Shown here in pieces: positions 48,606 to 61,965 of a DNA stretch of 64,000 bases. How positions within the stretch are numbered: the stretch's first letter is position 1; each line of letters opens with the position of its first letter. The position numbers and the translations under genes are program-made. Origin of the DNA: Spisula solida (lineage: Eukaryota; Mollusca; Bivalvia; Venerida; Mactridae); the NCBI GenBank assembly GCA_947247005.1, contig OX365956.1, positions 10,684,089 through 10,748,088 of the forward strand, given 5' to 3'. The notes beneath the pieces are model-generated. The model did no database searches and was not told where the DNA came from. It was given only the letters and a program-made list of their open reading frames with translations.

Positions 48606-50600
48606 TTTTAAGAAGGGCTGCGGCACGCATAGTAACTGATTTTCCTGAAACTTTCAGGACTTTGTCGTGTCGTATCCATGCACATACAAAGTATTTAGGT
48701 TCATTTTATTCCTAACACTTCCGGTTACCATGGTAACGGATGTTGAAGTTTTTGGTCAAAATCGGGTAAATTGAGGTATACATTTTTCTATAAAACACCT
48801 ATTTTGTACTAACCTTGATGAAAAACTGGATTTATACAGTAAAATGTAGTCTACATTATTGGATTAATTCATTATCAGGTAAACATAATGATACATAGTC
48901 AAAGTTTTATGTTGGCTAATGCCGTTCAATGGGTGTTACAAAAGTAGTCACTTTCGCAGAATTTCATTTTTTTTTAAAATGTTCAAAATGACAAATTTTA
49001 AAGGAATATAATTTTATAACGCAGCAAAACTAGGAACAGTAGTGCATATTTTCTGAAAGACCCAACCTTTGTCTATCATATAATGAAATAAAATCGCTGG
49101 ACACTCCGGAAACTTTTTTTTAAGAAAACACCAAATATGCCCCAAAATCTGTACTGTGTAAATTCTTGATTACCTCTCTTTCAAAGACAAGATGCTATTA
49201 TTTTTTTAAATGTTATATTAATATGTGTTTTCCCATGATAAAAACATTCTATGTTCGTAGCATTTCATTTTAATTTCAATTTAATTGCAAAAAAATTACT
49301 TTCACAGCTGTTGCCATGACAACCATTTAGAAAAAATACCAAAAAATGTTTGTTTATTCACTCTGAGTTGTCAAATATGCTGGAAAACATTCTAGTACCA
49401 TTACTTATTCTTCTTTATGGCAAAATACTGCATATTCTTATTGATTTGGATTATTAATTAGGTTCAAAAGTTCTTCATAGAATATATATATATGCTTTAT
49501 TAGGCCCCTACCGTCTGTCAGTCCATCCGTCAAAAATCTGGATCCTGACATAACTCGAACAGTTTCGAAGCTAGGTTTATGAAACTTGGTATGTGAGTGG
49601 GGGCCAACAAGGATATTATGCACATTTAATTGTGGTTGCTATGGATACGAAAACAGTGAAAATACTTCAAAATCTGGGATCCTGCCATAACTCATACAGT
49701 TTCCAAGCTAGGTTTATGAAACTTGGTATATGGAAAGGAGTCTATAAGAATATCATGTACACTTAAATATTTTTTATTCTGACAAAAATTGTGGTTGCTA
49801 TGGATACTGAAATAGTTACACTACTATCTTTGTATAATCCAAAAATTATCAATGCTAGGGTGACAATTTATGGTGACACTATGTGCATTATGTGTGATCA
49901 ATGTTGAGATGACGCCTATTAATTAATGCTTCACTTTGACGAAAATTGTGGTTGCCATGGTAACAGAAGCATTGAATATGATTTAAAAGGCCATGGCTTC
50001 AAATTGTTTTTATTATGCATCATTCTAATGTTTACTTTTAGTGTCAAAGACATAGTTCACAGCAGATACCATGGCAACCATTTGTGAAAAATGCCAAACA
50101 TGTGTAGTTGTATCTATCTGAAAGCCATTTTAGCTTCAGAATTACTATCATGATCATGCAGTCAAATGATTAAAATGCAGTAGATTCCCATTTTCATAGC
50201 TGAAAAGGTTTCCTATGGTCCACATTTGCTATACTCATTTAGCTTTATCCATTCAGCTTCTCAAGGAGATGTATTTTCATTTTATAATCCTAATGCTGCT
50301 ATTACTGATAAATGGACAACTGCATGTATGGTATATTAAAGAAATAAAATAGTCATAGTATAAAAATACAACAGAAACATAATTTTTATTTTTGTTAGAA
50401 TAATTTCATCCAGTACAACTACATGAAATAATAAATGCGAAACTAGAATTGCCACACATGACACGGTGACGAATAATACCCCAACATTACTGCCTCATTA
50501 CAGAACCACATTTTCATGTAAGTTTAACAACTAAGTACAACTGGAACCATGCTGCTGAATTATCACACAAACTACTTTGACAGAAAAATTCATCATGATA
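48606..50600. repeat. Dispersed-repeat-rich stretch, no gene
   Basis: Two similar segments, about 49540-49650 and 49670-49760, share AGCTAGGTTTATGAAACTTG. GGTTGCTATGGATAC-like words occur at about 49635, 49795 and 49950. No exon supported. Confidence 0.45.
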
Positions 50601-50603
50601 TAT

Positions 50604-51360
50604 CATGGGCGTAGGAGCGTCTTCAACATTGGGGGGGGGGGGGGGGGGCAAATATTTGGGAAGGGGGGGGGGGGTGAATTTTTTTTTTTGAGATATGTGG
50701 GGGTCACATTAAGTGTTAAATGTTGGTGAAATTTTGTGTTTATATTCACTAAGCCTTTCTAAGGTAAGGCATATCTACTAAATTGTTTGCTTGTCAAAAT
50801 ACTGGGTAATAAACTGAACCCTATTATAAACTAGTATTGTAAGTAGGGGGGTTCGGGGGCATGCTCCCCCGGGAATTTTTTTAAAACATTGGATCAATCT
50901 GGTGTGTTCTGAGATAATTTTTTGGTAAGATCAATCAAAATTAAGTCCTTATTTTGTAAATATTTTTACTAATCATTGAACAGATGCCCGAATTCTGAGA
51001 GTTTAAGTGGTTTAGCAAGGGAATTTAACATAGCAATAACAACGTTTAAAAGCAATAATAATAGGAGCTGGTGCAAACTTTATCTTTAAATGTATTTCTG
51101 TAGTCCTTGTAGCTCTTTTTAACAGTTACGTGATCGGGTGATAACATATTTCATAGATTAAAATCCTTTTGCGAGCGAAGCTAGCACGAAAAATCACATT
51201 TTATACTTTTTAACCAAGGATTAAAGGCAAATTACTTATTACAGGACTATTTTAGGCGGAAAACTATGAATATGGTCTGAATTATTGGGGGGCCAAATGA
51301 TATGTTGGCCCCCCTGTCCTAACATTGGGGGGGCCTGGCCCCCCTTCTCCTACGCCCATG
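50604..51360. mobile_element. Inverted-repeat element with G/C runs
   Basis: CATGGGCGTAGGAG (50604-50617) is exactly inverted at 51347-51360, and TAT flanks both sides as a possible 3-bp target duplication. Both ends are followed inward by ACATTGGGGGGG-type G runs. The interior is AT-rich with no frame. Confidence 0.75.
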
Positions 51361-51914
51361 TATCTCATTCCTAACAACTGTCCTTAAGCTGAAACTGATA
51401 TTCTATTTTAAATAGCAGTGGCCTTGACCCCACCAGTCCCACTTTCAAACTTGAGCAGTGTATTCACGCCAGCTACCTATACAAAAAGTAAAGTTTCATC
51501 ACAAAATCTTGTTTTGTAACAGTGACATTGACCCAACTGTTCCAGCAGCAAATTCACATTATGGTAGCCTATACAGCAAGTTTCATCACAATATTTCATT
51601 CCTAAATAAAGTTATTGTCCAGAAAAAGATTTTCTGTTTCCAGTAAGTGACCTTGACTGTGACCTTGACCCCATCGTTCCCACTTTCGAACTTGAGCGGC
51701 ATATTTACAAAAACAACCAATACAGCAAGTTTCATCACACTATCTCATTCTTAACTAAAGTAATCATCTTGAAACTATAAATGGACCGACCAGAAGACAG
51801 ACGGACAAGTTTGAACACTTATACTCCCAAACTTTCTTTTGTGTGGGTATAATTATTTGTCAATGCAAGTCATTCAATGGTGAAGTTGTTTGATAGGATA
51901 TACAATGTACATTA
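51361..51914. other. TGACCTTGACC-word stretch, no gene
   Basis: Contains repeated GACCTTGACCCCA and AAGTTTCATCACA words (51428, 51495, 51583, 51665, 51728), a degenerate direct repeat of about 90-240 bp spacing. No exon supported. Confidence 0.4.
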
Positions 51915-52680
51915 GTCCAGTCAAAATAGGCCTAAAATGGGCTGAACCCAAAACAAATTGCAACAGAAACAAATTCACCACCAATGTCAAGTTTAAACCT
52001 TGGCAGACTTCAGAAAAAAAGTCCTCAAAAATTTGATGAGGGGAAAGGGGTAAAATCCAAGATGGCGTCCAAGATGGCCGCCATAAATCGCTGAAGCACT
52101 AAAAATCAAATTTCTAATGAGGTTGTGTCATATATAGATATAAGAACAAATATTTGCATGGAAAGTGTTCATGAAGAAGTGTGCATCAAATTTGGTGGCA
52201 ACAGTGACCAATTTAAGGCCAAGGTCAAGGTCATTTCAAGGTCAAAATACCAAAAAACATGAAAAAATTATTTTTCTTCTCCACTTTCCTTGATATAAGA
52301 TATATTTCATATTTTATGTTGTTATTAAGGTGAGAAAACAATTGGCAAGTGTATATTTCATTATTATAAGTAATATTTTTAATTTAGAATATTGAAAGTT
52401 TTTTAAAAAAGCCAGTTTTGTTCCAGTATGTGATGTCCTAGAGGACATTTTTAACTTGGTGCTTTGGTCATGATAATTATTATCATCAGTTACAACATTA
52501 GAATTATCAATGGTATAACTAAATGTTTGTATAAATATAATTAATTTAATAAGGTACTTCAAATTGTATTCAAACTTAGGTTACTTCAAGGTCAAGGTCG
52601 TTTGAAGGTCAACCTACAAAACACTACCTGAATATTTGTAACTTCCTCACATTTTTTCGTAATATAAATATGCTGTACAT
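51915..52680 (+). repeat. Left inverted arm of foldback 2
   Basis: Pairs with 56430-57132. The doublet lies at about 52050-52085 and AAGGTCA clusters at about 52213-52245 and again near 52586-52612. Sequence between these blocks is similar to the arm of foldback 1 (for example CAAATATTTGC at about 52148 and 1495). Confidence 0.75.
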
Positions 52681-53109
52681 ACACTTTTCTTCCAACTTAA
52701 CTACATGTATGTTAAATTTTGAGAAATGAAAACAACATTATTTAATTAAATTGTTTCTATATAAGTACTATCCTACGGGGCATCTGTTTTTTTACTTTTT
52801 TCCTTGGGATAAGGTGATGACGTAATGTGACAGACTTGTACATAAAAATACATGTATACCATTGTTTTTATATGTTGGTATATGTAGTATTCAGGATAAT
52901 TATAGTGTACCTGGTTCCTGCAACACTAACTAATTAAGGGTCAAGGTCAACATATGCAATAACCAGACAACGATATTTCCACACACAGTATTCTTATTTT
53001 AAAGCCTATTTTCTATGGGTAAAATAATTTTCTTGCTGTGTTGCTTAGAGTATAATTATATTTAGGATGTGTATGTGTTTGTATGCATGCTTGGGACATA
53101 AGTAAGTAA

Positions 53110-56100
53110 CTCCTAGTACCTAGGATGGCTATTCCTCATAGGGCCTATGATGACTGTTTCGTACATATGTGAGTATCACATAGGGCCAAACATGGCTAAA
53201 ACAACACTGATGAAACCCCATGGAGCATTTTCATGGCTGTTCCCATACAGGTGAGTCCCATATATAGCATTGGATGGTTGAAAGCAACAGTTCTGAATGA
53301 TCCATTTGTGCATTGGATGGCAGCTCTAAGCAGTGTTGATTCCACAATAGGGCTTCCTTATGATTCCTTTAACATGACTGTTACCAACACTAGTGTGTCC
53401 CTATGGGCATTTACAATGACTGTTTCAAACACTGGCGAGTCCCAAGTAGGGTCTATGATAACTATTCCCAATACACGCTAGTCGCCCATTGACTAATCCC
53501 TACACTGATGAGTCTTGGATTATCTGTGCGCTACACTATTTCAATAGGGCCTACATTAATAGCTCCAACGCTAGTTGGTCCCCGAGTGCCTGAGATGACT
53601 GTTCCCTGCACTGGTGGGTCCCCGATAATACCTTGGATGACTGTTCCAGACATTGCCGAGTCCCATAAAACCTAGGATGACTGTGTCACATATGGCCTAT
53701 GATGACTGTTCCCTGCACTGGCGAGTCCCTGCAGTACCTAGAATGACATTTTCCAACATTGTCGAGTCCCCCATAATATCTAGGATGACTGTCCCACATA
53801 AGGCCTAGGATGATTGCTCCCAGCTCTGTTGAGTCTCCCATATGGCATAGGATTGCTGTAGCTTTCACTGATGAGTCCTTCATAGACCCTAGGTAATATG
53901 ACTGCCGCCAACACTGATGAGTCCTTCATAGACCCTAGGTAATATGACTGCCGCCAACACTGATGAGTCCTTCATATACCCTAATATGACTGCCGCCAAC
54001 ACTGATGAGTCCTTCATAGACCCTAATATGACTGCTGCTAACACTGATGAGTCCTTCATAGACCCTCATATGACTGCCGCCAACACTGATGAGTCCTTCA
54101 TATACCCTAATATGACTGCTACTAACACTGATTAGTCCTCCATAGACCCTAATAATTATGACTGCTGCCAACGCTGGAGAGTCCCTGCGAGCGCATTGGA
54201 TGATTTCCCCCAGCACTGAAGAATCCCCATAATGCTTTAATTGATTATCTCCATGATGTATAAACCCCCAGAGGACCTTGGATGACTGCTTACAACACTG
54301 ATGAGTCCTTAATAAACCCTAATATGACTGCTTCAAACACTGATTAGTCTCCCATTGGGCCTAAGACAACTGCTATAAACACTGGTGAGTCTTTGAGAGG
54401 ACATTGTATGGTTTCTCCCAGCACTGACGAGTCCCCTATAAGGCCTTCATTGATTGTCCCAAACACTAGTAAATCTACAGCTGGTCTTGGATGACAGCTC
54501 CCTACACCGAAGGGTCCCCAAAAAGGACTAGGGTGACATTTCCCAACACTGGTGAGTCTTCAATAGGGCCTAGGATGACAACTCACAACATCGGTGGGCC
54601 CCCCTTAGGGCCTAGGATGACAGGTCACAACATTGGTGGGTCCCCCTTAGGACATAGGATGACAGGTCACAACATATGTGGGTCACCCTTAGGGCCTAGG
54701 ATGATAGCTCACAACATATGTGGGTCCCCCTTAGGACATAGGATGACAGCTCACAACATTGATGGGTCCCCCTTAGGGCCTATGATGATAGCTCACAACA
54801 CTGGTGGGTCCCCATTAGGGCATAGGATGACAGGTCACAACATTGGTGGGTCCCCCTTAGGACATAGGATGACAGGTCACAACATATGTGGGTCACCCTT
54901 AGGGCCTAGGATGATAGCTCACAACATATGTGGGTCCCCCTTAGGACATAGGATGACAGCTCACAACATTGATGGGTCCCCCTTAGGGCCTATGATGATA
55001 GCTCACAACACTGGTGGGTCCCCATTAGGGCATAGGATGACAGCTCACAACACTGGTGGGTCCCCATTAGGGCCTAGGATGACAGCTCACAACACTGGTC
55101 GGTCCCCCTTAGGGCCTAGGATGACAGCTCACAACACTGGTCGGTCCCCATTAGGGCCTAGGATGACAGCTCACAACATTGATGGGTCCCCCTTAGGGCC
55201 TATGATGACAGCTCACAACATATGTGGGTCCCCCTTAGGACATAGGATGACAGCTCACAACATTGATGGGTCCCCCATAGGGCCTATGATGATAGCTCAC
55301 AACACTGGTGGGTCCCCATTAGGGCCTAGGATGATAGCTCACAACATATGTGGGTCCCCCTTAGGACATAGGATGACAGCTCACAACATTGATGGGTCCC
55401 CCTTAGGGCCTATGATAATAGCTCACAACACTGGTGGGTCCCCCTTAGGGCCTAGGATGACAGCTCACAACACTGGTGGGTCCCCCTTAGGGCCTAGGAT
55501 GACAGCTCACAACACTGGTCGGTCCCCCTTAGGGCCTAGGATGAAAGCTCCTAATACTGGTGGGTCCCCCTTAGGGCCTATAATGACAGCTTACAACACT
55601 GGTGGGTCCCCCTTAGGGCCTAGGATGATAGCTACCAACACTGGTGAGTCCCTCTTAAGGCCTTAAATGATAGCTCACAACACTGGTGGGTCTCCCTTAG
55701 GGCCTAGGATAATAGCTCACAACACTAATGGGTCCTACTTACGGCCTTATGACAACACACAACACTCGTAGGTCCCTCTTATGGCTTAAGATGACTGATG
55801 CTAGTTTGATGATATGATGACGGTTCCCAGTGGTGAGTCCCCATAGTACCTAGGATGGTAGGTCCCAACACTATTGTGTCTTTAATATGACGTAGAACGT
55901 CTGTTCCCTACACTGAAGATTCCCATAGGGCATGGGAAAACAGTTCCCAACAATGATGAGTCCTCCATAGGGTCTATGATGGCAGTTCCCAACACTGATG
56001 AGTCCTCAGTAGGGTCTATGATGGCAGTTCCCAACACTAATAGGTCCTCCATAGGGTCTATGATGGCAGTGCCCAGCAATGATAAGTCCTCCATAGGGTC

Positions 56101-56400
56101 TATGATGGCAGTTCCCAACACTGATAAGTCCTCCATAGGGTCTATGATGACAGTTCCCAACACTGATGAGTCCTCCTTAGGGTTTATGATGGCAGTTCCC
56201 AACACTGATGAGTCCTCCATAGGGTCTAGGAAGGCAGTTCCCATCAATAATAAATCCTCCATAGGGCCTATGATGATGGTACCCAACAATTGGAGAGTCC
56301 CCATAAGCTCTAACATGGCTTTCTCAATCTGCTTAGTCCCCATATGTCATTGGGTGGGTATTTCCAACACATACGAGTCCAACATAACGTTATACTATAA
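53110..56400 (+). repeat. 42-bp minisatellite core of foldback 2
   Basis: The unit is ATGACAGCTCACAACACTGG then TGGGTCCCCCTTAGGGCCTAGG. Edges are degenerate (53110-53880 and after 55680). There are local subtypes: GCCAACACTGATGAGTCCTT at 53890-54140 and GGCAGTTCCCAACACTGATG at 55978-56260. A five-unit block of 210 bp at about 54619-54828 is repeated next to itself. The 391-residue plus frame and smaller frames follow from the unit length. Confidence 0.9.
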
Positions 56401-56429
56401 GAAAACGTATAGCTCCAACAAAATTGCAT

Positions 56430-57132
56430 GTGTTTAGAAGTTTGACCTTCAAACCGACATGTACCTTGACCTTGAGTTGGTAATTATTTGATATCAGTTT
56501 GGGGTAACTTACAAAATTTAGTATATTCTTACAAACATTTACCTAACACATTGGTAAAACCAACTGTCACAACTGATGATAATAACAATTATTAATGATA
56601 TTGTATCATCCATTTAAAAAATCTTGGATATCATGTTACTTGATTAAAAATGGCTGTTTTTACAGAACTGTTACGATCTAAATTAAACATATAACTTATA
56701 GTGAAGAGATACATACTAGGCAACTCTTTTATCAACTTCATAACCATAGGAAAGGTAAAAATGCATGTTATGATATGGAAAATAAAGAGAAAATACCAAT
56801 TTTAAAGCTTTTTTCGTATTTTGACCTTGAGGTGACCTTGAACTTGGCCTTAAAGTTGTCACTGTTGTAAGCCAATTTAATGGACATAACTTGATGAACA
56901 TTTTCCACCAAAATATGTATCATTATATCTATATATGAAAGAACCACATTGATTTTTGGTAGTTATGAAATTCATGGCGGCCATCTTGGACGCCATCTTG
57001 GATTTTACACCTTTCCCCTAATAATTTTTTGAGGACTTTTTTTCTGTTGATCAGCATATGGTTACCTGTCTGTAAAACACAAAATAGTTTCTGTTGCAAT
57101 TTGTTTTACCTTTAATGCTAATTTGACTGGAC
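56430..57132 (-). repeat. Right inverted arm of foldback 2
   Basis: The inverse of the left arm. ATGGCGGCCATCTTGG and ACGCCATCTTGG lie at about 56974-57001, and TGACCTTGAGGTGACCTTGA at about 56821. Confidence 0.75.
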
Positions 57133-57134
57133 TA

Positions 57135-60100
57135 CATGTGTATTGTATATATTTCGTAGGCTGAACTGTAAAATATGGCATCTGAGCATTAGGGTAAAGC
57201 TGGAACAAATTAACATGGTCCTCAACCTTTATGCATGAATATATTTACAAGCTTATTGCACAGAATATACATGTATCAACGTCTGCCGAGATTTAGATTA
57301 GTGATTATAGTAGGCATTCATAATGTCTTCTGCATATTAAACATCAGACAAAATTAAATTGTAAACAAGAAATCAATTAATAAATCATGCTGATAAGAGG
57401 GGTTGAGGACCAAATCAATTTGTTAGTACTATAGTTCATTAAAATGGTCTATATAAAACCTTTGTTTAAATTAAAAATCATTTATGAGACAGTTTTGTTC
57501 ATGAGCCAATTCTGTTTCTCAAACAAATTATCAAAATCCAGCTGAGACTGGTGCATAAAAGTTTCACTCAGATATAAACTTTTCATTAAGGTAATTCTAA
57601 ACACTATGTAAAATAACGGATGAACTTATTCTGGTGAAATTCAGTCACAAGTTCTTAATGAATAGATATGCAGTATGCACTAGAATGGTGATCAAGTGTC
57701 CATGATCCATGTAGCCATGAAACTCCATTTTCGTGTATGATTTGGAAGCCTTGAAAAGTCTGGAATACAAAAGGAAAAAGAAATTAAAACCTTGACAAAA
57801 TAGAAAAATGCAATTCAAACTTACCTTGTCAAACAATGATTAATTAAAAGTCATTGTATTTTCAGGGAGGTCATAATTATAATTATCACAGTTACTTAGT
57901 AAGACATGTATAATTTCTTATATGCATCTCATTAAAATTAAGAAGTCCCATGTTTGTCAATGAGTTTGTTCCACAGAAGCACAGGACATCATTTTTTATG
58001 AGATGTATTTAAAACTAAGACCAACAATGTAACAGTACATTGAAAGGTTCAAAATATTTGTTGAAGAAGAATGATAACAATCTTAGTCATGGATCTTTGA
58101 CAAAATATATAAATCCCAATTGAAGAAAGAAACAGATTTTATATGCCAACCCCTAACATGATTCTAAACTAAGTTTAGTATTAATTTACATTACTATACT
58201 TATAAATGTACCTGTATTCTGTTACAGACAGAAGTGCTAGTCTAGTCTCTACAATCATAACCAGATACGTGTACTTTGTAGTTCCAATTTCTGAAAATGA
58301 AAGTAAACATACTCTGCAATGATGTATGTTTTGATGTGAAATACACAGAATACCAATAAATCATGAAAAGAAACATCTGACAGAACAATTTTAAACAGAC
58401 CATAGCATAGGTGATTTTACAATATTTCAGCTGACATTACAAATGGTTGTTGGTGTTCTTTAGCAATTCATGTTCATAACTTCAGCATAATACTTGACCA
58501 AAATGTATCTGTGGTTAGTGTGTTTTAGTTGTTTGAATTGCATCTATCTATTTAATGAGACAGTGGGTATGTATATAGATTAGTATGTATACAGTTGAAC
58601 CTCTATCAGTAGCCACTTGTATTAAACAGTCACCCACTTTAAGCAGTTATAGATTATTGGCAAAATATTTTTTTTATCATAAACAAACAAGTATGGCTGG
58701 GATGTTTTGTTTAAAAATTCTATTCATATACTAATGCAGATCTAGTAATAGTATGACATATATGATTTGCATAATTATTTAAAGACAACATAAGCAAAGG
58801 ACACTTACCAAATAGATTGATCTGTTTGATGTATTTCGAATCAGCATATTTCAGCACACATGTTTGGAACTAGGAACTATAAACTGAAAGAAAGGAAACT
58901 ACATTGTATTTGTCAGGGAAAATCATGCTTGTACTCCCGATAATATTCATGGTTCCAAAGCTGCAAACAAATGAAGCAAACACTTAGTGCAGAGCATACT
59001 TTTAATGTAAATATTAAAAATACTAGCCTATTAATACTGAAGCCGGGTACGTGTAAACAGAGCTTTTCACGGAAATTTCACTGACTCCTTGGGGATTCAC
59101 CACGAGGTCTTTTTCTCAAACTGAATCAGTTTGAACAATTTCAATGTTTAAAATAAGAAGGAATTAATGACGGAATGACATGTAAACAAACAAACAAATA
59201 TTCATATGAAGTTTGATGACAGTAGCACAATTACTTTTTAAGTTGTGGATGACATAAGAAAAAAATCATCAAATTTCATAATTTCAAGGGCAACAACTCC
59301 GCAAATATCACTGGTAAAATCCGAATGAAATGTATAGCTACACAACAACACATGCTGAATAATATTGTTAAATTCCTATGAAGTTTAATAACTGTAGCAA
59401 TTACATTTCAAGTTACAGACAGCACAACATTTTGATATGGAAGGACAATTAAATCCATACATGCCCCACATTATTTGATGGGGGAGGGGATAAAGTTTTA
59501 TGCCATGAACCCTTACAAGTATGAAAGATATTTAATGTTTAAGGGGTTTTAAATGACAACAAAAACTATTATTGTTTATGTACAGACAAATATAAATATC
59601 TACCTGAAAACTTCCATTGTCATTGCAATATCCCAACTTCCAACTGAGGCAAATCCCAGAACTATCATGCCAGTTTCAGTGCAGCTGTACCAAGTAAAGC
59701 CCGGCTTGTTTCTCTTCTGTTATGTTCATTTTGTAGTTTAAGATGGTCAACGAAAATTTATTAACACTCTGAACCGTTACAATTAAATAAAACACGAGTT
59801 CGTTCATTTATGTCTCTGACACCTACACTTTTTTCGGTCGTCTGTCAAAAAATCCGTCCCAGAAATGGCTCTTTCTCAGTGAAAATCAGTAATATACAAT
59901 ATAACATCTGCAACACTTATTCACTGATTGTTCCTGTCTTAGGCTTTATCAAAACATATTGCTGTCACCCTATTAATACTGTAAATCTAAAGAATAGTTT
60001 GACTATATGAAACAAAAGTCAACTGTCCGCCATTTTGAATTGAAGAGTTATGTTCGCAAGGGAGAGCACTCAGGACATCAATTTAGGCAAGAGACCACCA

Positions 60101-60626
60101 AATTACAGCAAATTTCTCAAAATTGTCAATTTTCTGGCTGGAGTTGTAGATTTGTTTTTAGAGTGCCCACAAATGTTTTTCTTTATACACGTAGACTCTA
60201 TGCTCATTCACCTATATTAATGACTATATTGAGTAATGCTGCGATTTTTGTATAAATGCAGGTAAAACACACCACAAAATCATGTTTTTTGCCTCACAAC
60301 CTCAAGTTTAACAGGCTATAAAAAAATTACTAAAGTATATATTTGTTTTCTTTTGCTATCGATTGTTAGGTAATTTATTTCAATTTATGATTATAACTAT
60401 GAATATCGGTTGTTATTGCAACTGCTGAAAAAATATTAAATATTTCGAGAACAGGTCTCTTTTTCACGTTTTTTCACATTTTCCCAACTTTAAGACCCGT
60501 TGCTAAGGAAACGGAGAGGAATTTCAAGAAACGGAAAAAAATGAAATTAAAATATGGGGTCAATCTACACAACTAACACATTTTTATCAAAATCTGAGAG
60601 ATTGCGTGGCCAAAATAATTTGGTGC
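57135..60626. other. No gene seen
   Basis: 3.5 kb of AT-rich sequence. Short frames (59553-60255 and others) lack splice context and known domains. Part of the possible 12-kb composite. Confidence 0.35.
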
Positions 60627-60899
60627 TCTCAGAGAACTGCTCATAATCTCTTTAAATAACATAAAATAATAATATTAAAACAATGAGCGAATTGATGATT
60701 CGAACCAGCGATTATTTGGTTAGCAATTCTGAACGTTGCCGACTGTACTAAACTGTAATTCGATAACAAAGACATATCTGTAAGAATCATATCCTTAAAT
60801 AATGCCCTCCGAACGTAATAAACCATGGACTAGCCGCCAAAATGGACTAGTCGAAAAGGTCGTGGCTCATGGTTCAAAATTGAACTATAGGGACCCGTA

Positions 60900-61140
60900 C
60901 ATAGTTCACCATTCATAGTTCATAGTTCATACTCCAAGCTCGCACTCCCCTGTTCAAACTCCACAGTTCATACTCTACAGTTCGCACTCCACAGTTCACA
61001 CTCCACAGTTCATACTCGACATTTCACACTCCACGCTCCACAGTTCACACTTAATAGTTCACAGTCCTTACTTCATAGTTGACACTGCACACTTTATAGT
61101 TCACACTTCATACCTCACAGTTCACACTTCATAGGCCAAA
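60900..61140 (+). repeat. Degenerate ~13-bp CACAGTTCACACT repeat
   Basis: A run of TTCATAGTTCA, CTCCACAGTTCACACT and similar words with loose periodicity. Confidence 0.6.
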
Positions 61141-61690
61141 CTTAAAATTCCTTTATTCATCGTCTGTTTAAAGTTTGATTTTAATTACTTGTACTATATA
61201 ATTACATTTTGATAATGATAGATATATTAATGATATGTGTACGCATGTATATAGGTGCATTTATAATTTGTAATATCGTTGTGAATATTTATTAGTCACT
61301 TATAATTCTGTATTAGAATGATCGCATAATACTGTTTCTGTGATATATAATGTGATTGTAACTGTATCCACTCTGTGGCATTGTCGAAATATGTGTAGAA
61401 TTTTTGCTATAGGAATGTGAGGCTGAAACAAGGGCTATATAATGGTATATACATGTATAACAATGGTCCATCTTACGTAAATTGATAGACATACAAGTGT
61501 CATACAGGTAGTTTGCTCTTAGGCCGAACTAGCAATTTTAATGACATTGTTGGTGGCATCATTGGTTTCGTAGATTCATTGCTTATGTTCTTACATGTTT
61601 TTTCTGACAGAAAGTCGATTATAATCAGTTTTCATAAGTTTTCACAATGCACTAGATGAAGTTTATGATAACGTTTACAGTATTGACCCA
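61141..61690. other. No gene seen
   Basis: AT-rich spacer. Confidence 0.3.
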
Positions 61691-61694
61691 GGAA

Positions 61695-61965
61695 ATAGAA
61701 CGCGCGATGGACGTGCGGTGGATGGACAATGCACGTGCGATGGTCGTACGATTGTCGCACGTCATACGCACGACATTCTTGCGGATATTCATTATCGTAC
61801 GACATTCGCACGACGCACGAACGACGTTTGCACGACACTCATACAAATATGACGTCCGACTTCTGTTCATCGTAGGGTTGTCGTGTGTCATCGTAGAACC
61901 GTCGTGCGTCCGACATACGACTATTGTGACCGCACAACAAAATTACCTTTTCAAGACCTATGTCG
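61695..61965 (+). repeat. CpG-rich CGTACG/TCGCACG repeat block
   Basis: Within AT-rich surroundings this block is full of related self-complementary words: CGATGGTCGTACGATTGTCG, CACGTCATACGCACGACATT, TCGTACGACATTCGCACGAC. Frames on both strands are by-products. Confidence 0.6.

Larger units (their letters stand above)
51915..57132. mobile_element. Foldback element 2 with minisatellite core
   Basis: Begins GTCCAGTCAAAATAG and ends CTAATTTGACTGGAC, with TA directly outside both ends (51913-51914 and 57133-57134). The inverted arms run to about 52680 on the left and from about 56430 on the right. As in foldback 1, each arm carries, from the tip inward, the doublet CCAAGATGGCGT / CCAAGATGGCCGCC, then about 150 bp, then AAGGTCAAGGTCATTTCAAG. 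The core is a 42-bp array related to that of foldback 1. No transposase frame. Confidence 0.85.
48580..60642. mobile_element. Possible 12-kb inverted-repeat composite
   Basis: GAGCAGTTCTCTGAGA at 48580 is exactly inverted at 60627-60642, with looser pairing for about 12 bp more (ACCAAATT). ATAA lies directly outside both ends (48576-48579 and 60643-60646). The interior holds a 0.76-kb inverted-repeat element and foldback 2. No transposase was seen. The ends may instead be two unrelated copies of one short repeat in opposite orientation. Confidence 0.4.

Noticed and set aside
50628..50674. G-quadruplex promoter from long G runs
   Set aside because: The G runs belong to the inner ends of the inverted-repeat element at 50604-51360 and may be partly assembly noise; no gene lies nearby.
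54491..55666. 391-residue plus-strand frame (MTAHN...GGSPLGPR repeats)
   Set aside because: By-product of the 42-bp satellite; foldback 1 shows the same effect on both strands.
59553..60255. Cluster of small plus-strand frames as exons
   Set aside because: No splice sites in phase and no domain-like composition.
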